Source: an uncultured Verrucomicrobiota bacterium (GTDB taxonomy: Bacteria; Verrucomicrobiota; Verrucomicrobiia; Chthoniobacterales; SZAS-18). Taken from it: a stretch of DNA of 10,714 nt. The position numbers and the translations under genes were made by a program. The notes under the pieces are model-generated. The model was given only the letters and a program-made list of their open reading frames with translations. It ran no database searches and had not been told where the DNA came from. The stretch spans positions 493 to 11,206 of the forward strand of contig CALMVM010000520.1 of assembly GCA_937873255.1 (NCBI GenBank). The letters are read 5' to 3'. Below are positions 7,782 to 10,714 of this stretch, in pieces (the stretch's first letter is position 1; the number at the start of each line of letters is the position of its first letter).

Positions 7782-7988
7782 TTAGAGGGGGCCAGCCCGA
7801 TGGAGGTAGCGATCAATGGCTTGGGCGATTTGCTCGTCCATACCATCCTTCCGCGCTTTGCCTGTGTGTTCGTGCAGGAGTGCACAGAGATCTTGAAGCA
7901 ACTCGGTATCCACATGGTGCTCACTGCATAAACTTTGGAGAGCACGCTTAGCTTCGCGATCGGTGAAACAGGGGGGCAAGTTTGTCAT
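7782..7988 (-). CDS. Small Dnd-associated protein, possibly the detached C-terminus of DndC
   Basis: A 68-residue protein whose ATG shares its A with the dndC stop (TAATG), so it is translated by coupling to dndC. It is predicted to be all helical: residues 11-22, then HHVDTELLQDLCALLHEHTG, then DEQIAQAIDRYLHR. Three cysteines (C7, C21, C35) are present but not in a CxxC pattern. I recall a small 'DNA modification system-associated' protein beside dnd genes in other bacteria. The helix pair also recalls the C-terminal end of longer DndC proteins, and the DndC here is short. Both readings are inference. The coupling and the fit between dndC and dndD make the gene itself credible. Confidence 0.75.
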   Translation of the reverse strand: MTNLPPCFTDREAKRALQSLCSEHHVDTELLQDLCALLHEHTGKARKDGMDEQIAQAIDRYLHRAGPL

Positions 7989-9115
7989 TAAACCGGGATG
8001 AGTGAGGACGGTGTGCGGCCATTGAGTTCACGACGCAGATCCATTGCTTCGTCTAAACGCCACTGATGACGGATAAGATTGACTTCCTCGTCTGTGATCA
8101 GCGAATGACCAAGATCGGTTTGAAGCGACAACAATTCGTCAAGCAGCAAGCGTCGGCTTTCGAGCTTAAATGGGCCCCAACCTGCTTGCCCGTTACGACG
8201 GACAGGGCTTCGATGATCTGGATCGTCACTCACCTGCTTGATCCTCACGCGGAAGGCGGAAAGACGTTCCAAATCGTCGCCATCCTCCTGCTCGGCGAGG
8301 GCGTCAAGAGCACGATCCTTGCGCACGACAGTGCACGTCCAGCAGCCGAATCGGGCACTGGAACTGCCGCAGGAAGCCTGATCGTTCTGGCTGGCGACAA
8401 ACGGACACTCACCAGCGTGAGCGTCACGATAGAGACGGATAAGCGTTCTGTAGCTGCCACCCCACGGAGGACGGAGTTGTAGCAGAAGCGCCCAGACCTC
8501 TTCTGTTGTGAACTCTTTGATGGGGGCGAAAACATTGCATCCCTGTACATCCGTATGCGGAGTCAGCCAGCCTGCGCTATCGGGTGCTGCGGCTTCGTGC
8601 CGTGCGATGGTTTTGGCTCGTTGACTGGATTCCGCGCGACGGATACCGAGAAGTAAGGTGGCCCCACCGTGCTCGGCGACCTGATCGCGGAGAAAGCGGA
8701 CTGTCGGCTTGATCTTGAGGTTATTGGTGCACCAACGAAAATTTGGCGACGGGGCCGGATACCCCTTCCCGAGCAGTTTGACCCAGAATGATTCCTCCGA
8801 CGCGGGTTGGGTCTGGACAACTGTAACGGGCAGGCGCAACGCAGCGAGATTTTCGCGCAACATTTCTAGTTGCTGATCGACAAAGCTCTGGAAGATCGGT
8901 GATTCGACACGAGTGTCATTACTCAAGAAAACGATTGGCCGTGTGCGTTCATCTGGTGCGACGCTCTTGATCATTTCAACGACAAAGTGCGCCAGAAGCG
9001 TGGAATCCTTGCCACCACTGAAGCCAACAACCCAAGGCTGGCTCGAAGCGGAGGTCAAATATTCTGTGCGGAGCACGTTTTTCAGAGTGCGAATCTTGTC
9101 TGAAAGGTCAGTCAT
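7988..9115 (-). CDS. dndC: DndC, PAPS-reductase-like ATPase of DNA sulfur modification
   Basis: A 375-residue PP-loop protein that activates DNA with ATP and carries sulfur from DndA through an Fe-S cluster. The PP-loop WVVGFSGGKDST spans 28-39 with SGGKDS at 33-38. FRWCTNNLKIKP (127-138) is the conserved block following it. Cysteines C129, C239, C248 and C251 (SCGSSSARFGCWTC) are the likely 4Fe-4S ligands; C193 and C227 are also present. Many DndC proteins are close to 500 residues, so this one is short and ends soon after QWRLDEAMDLRRELNG. The missing tail may be encoded by the next gene. It is the first gene of the dndC-small-dndD-dndE set, 104 bases after the DUF932 gene. The ATG at 9115 lacks a clear Shine-Dalgarno. 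Confidence 0.93.
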   Translation of the reverse strand: MTDLSDKIRTLKNVLRTEYLTSASSQPWVVGFSGGKDSTLLAHFVVEMIKSVAPDERTRPIVFLSNDTRVESPIFQSFVDQQLEMLRENLAALRLPVTVVQTQPASEESFWVKLLGKGYPAPSPNFRWCTNNLKIKPTVRFLRDQVAEHGGATLLLGIRRAESSQRAKTIARHEAAAPDSAGWLTPHTDVQGCNVFAPIKEFTTEEVWALLLQLRPPWGGSYRTLIRLYRDAHAGECPFVASQNDQASCGSSSARFGCWTCTVVRKDRALDALAEQEDGDDLERLSAFRVRIKQVSDDPDHRSPVRRNGQAGWGPFKLESRRLLLDELLSLQTDLGHSLITDEEVNLIRHQWRLDEAMDLRRELNGRTPSSLIPV

Positions 9116-9139
9116 ACGTGTCAGCGAGCATCAGGTAGA

Positions 9140-9168
9140 GTTATCTCAAAATGGCTGAGAAAGCGCAA
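9140..9168 (-). promoter_or_regulatory. Weak candidate promoter for dndC
   Basis: On the minus strand TTGCGC (9168-9163) and GATAAC (9145-9140) are 17 bases apart, in the 104-base gap before dndC. The matches are 3 of 6 and 4 of 6, so this is tentative. The other possibility is that dndC is read from the DUF932 gene upstream. Confidence 0.25.
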
Positions 9169-9219
9169 TCCTGCACATCATTTTCAGTGAAATCGCCAAA
9201 ACAGCGGCGGAATTCCCCG

Positions 9220-10218
9220 TCAATTTCTCCAGTGTGGCAGCATTTCAACCGCTGCTGTCAGCGCCCGCACCTTGAGGCGATTGGCACCACCGAACCAAAT
9301 GCTCGTGAGCCGCTGCGTGGCAGTTTGGCGCGTCTTGCGGTGGTCGAGCCACTCGGTCACACCGTTGTAAGCGGCCCAGAGCGTGCCAGTGACGCCTGCC
9401 ATGCGGTTGCCTGCGCCCTGATCGAAGAAGTATTCGGACCATGCCCGGTCGCGGTGTGGCAACAGCGCGGTCTCCACGTCCTGCTCGGATTGAATTGAAA
9501 CGGGAAACACTTGAGACAGGTACTGGTCCAAACGCTCCTTGTTCATGGACACACGCGCCATTTCGCGGAACGTCTCGCCTAGGATGTCGTACTGGTGGCG
9601 CACGATGCCCAGCATCCGCTCGGCCTCCTGCAAACGGCGGTGGATGTCCGTGTGGTGGGTGAGCTTGAGGCCTCCGCTATCGTTGCCGCCGTGGTTCAAG
9701 GCCAAGGTCAGGGTATTCTGGCAGACCACCCGCACGGGCGTAAAGCGAACTTGCAGGCTGCTTTTGCCGTCATGGCTGTTGGTGAGCAGCAGGTATTTGT
9801 CCGTGATGTCGTCACCGACTACCCGGATGCTGTCGGGCAACTTGGCCAAGATCCAAACGCGCTCGCCGCGCCCAAGCGCACCGGCGGTGTGGTAAATGGC
9901 GGCATTCTTGCCGACGATGGGATCGAAGAAGGCGAATGCCTCCCGGTTTTGCACGGGTGTGTAGTCGCGGCCCACGACGCCGAGCACATCAAGCGAGCCG
10001 TCGCGGGTAACCCCGAATCGATCTTTGACCGGCAACTGCAGGAGCCCGTCGACGGCGCAGAGTGGCAGCTTGCGGACCTGCCAGTCGAGATGCGCGGCCT
10101 GGATGGCTTCCTTGGCGGTGGCGGGACGGTCCAGGCGGGTGCCGAGGCCGTGCCAGGGCAGCCCGCCGACGTACATCATGCTCGCTTCGCCGTTTTGGAT
10201 GAGAAGGTTGTGGGACAT
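9220..10218 (-). CDS. DUF932 phage/plasmid-like protein
   Basis: A 332-residue member of DUF932 (the TIGR03299-type phage/plasmid-like family), recognised by its N-terminal SHNLLIQNGEASMMYVGGLPWHGLG and the central FTPVRVVCQNTLTLALNHG (about 158-176). These genes are typical of plasmids, prophages and integrated elements; their biochemical role is not established. GC is high (about 72% in one hand-counted line), distinct from the dnd genes. The gene is on the same strand as dndC with a 104-base gap, so readthrough into the dnd set is possible. The ATG at 10218 precedes SHNL, the usual start. Whether it serves the Dnd system or belongs to the carrying element cannot be told from the sequence. 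Confidence 0.85.
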   Translation of the reverse strand: MSHNLLIQNGEASMMYVGGLPWHGLGTRLDRPATAKEAIQAAHLDWQVRKLPLCAVDGLLQLPVKDRFGVTRDGSLDVLGVVGRDYTPVQNREAFAFFDPIVGKNAAIYHTAGALGRGERVWILAKLPDSIRVVGDDITDKYLLLTNSHDGKSSLQVRFTPVRVVCQNTLTLALNHGGNDSGGLKLTHHTDIHRRLQEAERMLGIVRHQYDILGETFREMARVSMNKERLDQYLSQVFPVSIQSEQDVETALLPHRDRAWSEYFFDQGAGNRMAGVTGTLWAAYNGVTEWLDHRKTRQTATQRLTSIWFGGANRLKVRALTAAVEMLPHWRN

Positions 10219-10367
10219 GCCCGCTCATACGCAGGCGAAGGCGAGATCTTGCCGAGACAAGGGCCTTGAAACTGAATTGGTTGTGATACAAAAAGGAGTT
10301 TTCTGCAACGAAGCGAGATGACAATCGAAAATTGACAGGCGGGGCTGCGGTGATGGAGCAAGCACTG

Positions 10368-10383
10368 CTGTAGCGCGCTACAG
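10368..10383. promoter_or_regulatory. Perfect 16-base palindrome, possible operator
   Basis: CTGTAGCGCGCTACAG is identical to its own reverse complement, with no central loop. This suits a dimeric DNA-binding protein better than an RNA hairpin. It lies in the 231-base non-coding gap between the XRE regulator gene and the DUF932 gene (10219-10449), 150 bases before the DUF932 start. Nothing else is recognised in that gap. The neighbouring XRE protein is a natural candidate to bind it, which is inference. Confidence 0.4.
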
Positions 10384-10449
10384 GTTGGCGCGATGTGCAC
10401 GGCCATCAACTCAAAGCCTGCAAATTTTGAGGACGGAGCTCCCTCTAAA

Positions 10450-10714
10450 TCATTTGCGCATTCCAAGCTGCAAGGCAGGGAGTGCCCGTTTGAGCACCGC
10501 GTGATTCGGCAGCAGATCATTCGCAGAAACCGATAGGAGGTTGGCGATCACCGCTAATTCGTAGTCGTAAACCGAGCGAATGCCCGTCTCGATCTTGGCA
10601 ACCGAGATGCGGTCCAAGTCGAGTCCCGCCAACTGAAGTTTGGTGGCTAACGCTTCTTGGGTGAGGTTTTGCCGCTGCCGCTCACGGGCGATCTGGGGAC
10701 CGCCCGAGTTGCGA
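10450..10714 (-). CDS. XRE-family helix-turn-helix regulator, 5' end cut off by the window
   Basis: The frame is open from the right window edge to a TGA at 10452-10450, giving 88 residues without the true start; the TTG at 10632 lies inside the helix-turn-helix and is not the start. The protein reads GGPQIARERQRQNLTQEALATK, then LDLDRISVAKIETGIRSV, then YELAVIANLLSVSANDLLP, a standard lambda-Cro/C1-type fold with the recognition helix around RISVAKIE. The form with GPQI at the start and LQLAGLDLDR between the helices is a common stand-alone XRE subtype. A 26-residue tail without recognised domain follows. It likely controls transcription locally; the palindrome at 10368 is a possible target. 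Only a few N-terminal residues should be missing. Confidence 0.88.
   Translation of the reverse strand, partial: RNSGGPQIARERQRQNLTQEALATKLQLAGLDLDRISVAKIETGIRSVYDYELAVIANLLSVSANDLLPNHAVLKRALPALQLGMRK

Noticed and set aside
8066..8482. Plus-strand frame of 138 codons
   Set aside because: It is antisense to dndC, covering its cysteine motif; no recognisable domain.
9151..9498. Plus-strand frame that starts in the dndC upstream gap
   Set aside because: Most of it is antisense to the DUF932 gene and it shows no family features.
9595..10269. Plus-strand open frame of 224 codons
   Set aside because: It lies antisense to the DUF932 gene in high-GC sequence, where long shadow frames are common, and its protein resembles no family I know.
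837..10714. Second copy of the tRNA 3' end as an attachment site
   Set aside because: I looked for a repeat of the CTCCCCTCTGGCA end by eye and found none, so no att pair is called.
1..10714. CRISPR array or insertion-sequence ends
   Set aside because: No regularly spaced repeats, transposase frame or terminal inverted repeat pair was seen on either strand.

Overview
The window is best read as a DNA phosphorothioation (Dnd) sulfur-modification island. It lies between a housekeeping DNA repair gene plus a tRNA on the left and phage/plasmid-type genes on the right. The organism cannot be named with certainty. The left-edge gene is an Fpg/Nei-type glycosylase starting MPELAEVE, a form I associate from memory with Verrucomicrobiota (Opitutaceae-like) genomes. 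Base composition is mosaic: single 60-base lines counted by hand give about 65% GC in the glycosylase gene (61-120), about 43% in dndB (2221-2280), about 45% in the dndE-ATPase gene (4861-4920) and about 72% in the DUF932 gene (10081-10140). None of the start codons shows a strong Shine-Dalgarno sequence.

Layout. Positions 1-734 (minus) hold a partial Fpg/MutM-like glycosylase. Positions 837-908 (plus) hold a tRNA with anticodon CAT, with a plausible promoter upstream and a small stem-loop downstream. Positions 1057-2238 (plus) hold a cysteine desulfurase (DndA/IscS class). It runs tail-to-tail into, and overlaps by 20 bases, a minus-strand pair: a DGQHR-domain DndB-like protein (2219-3463) and a GIY-YIG nuclease-like protein (3468-3977). 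That pair has its own strong extended -10 promoter near 4003. Next, still on the minus strand, comes a tightly coupled set transcribed from 9115 down to 4085: dndC, a 68-residue small gene, dndD, and a dndE gene fused to a HerA/FtsK-type ATPase. The right end carries a DUF932 phage/plasmid-like protein (9220-10218), a 231-base intergenic region with a perfect 16-base palindrome, and the C-terminal part of an XRE-family regulator (10450-10714).

How the genes may work together. DndA supplies sulfur from cysteine to the Fe-S protein DndC. DndC, DndD (SMC/Rad50-like ATPase) and the DndE domain place sulfur in the DNA backbone. DndB is a modulator in characterised Dnd systems. The unusual parts are the DndE-HerA fusion, the short DndC followed by a coupled small protein that may be its detached C-terminus, and a DndB-plus-GIY-YIG nuclease unit in the place where a restriction partner would be expected. 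The classical restriction genes dndFGH (dptFGH) and the archaeal pbeABCD are not in the window. A working hypothesis is that this is a variant Dnd defence system whose nuclease is the GIY-YIG protein and whose DNA motor is fused to DndE.
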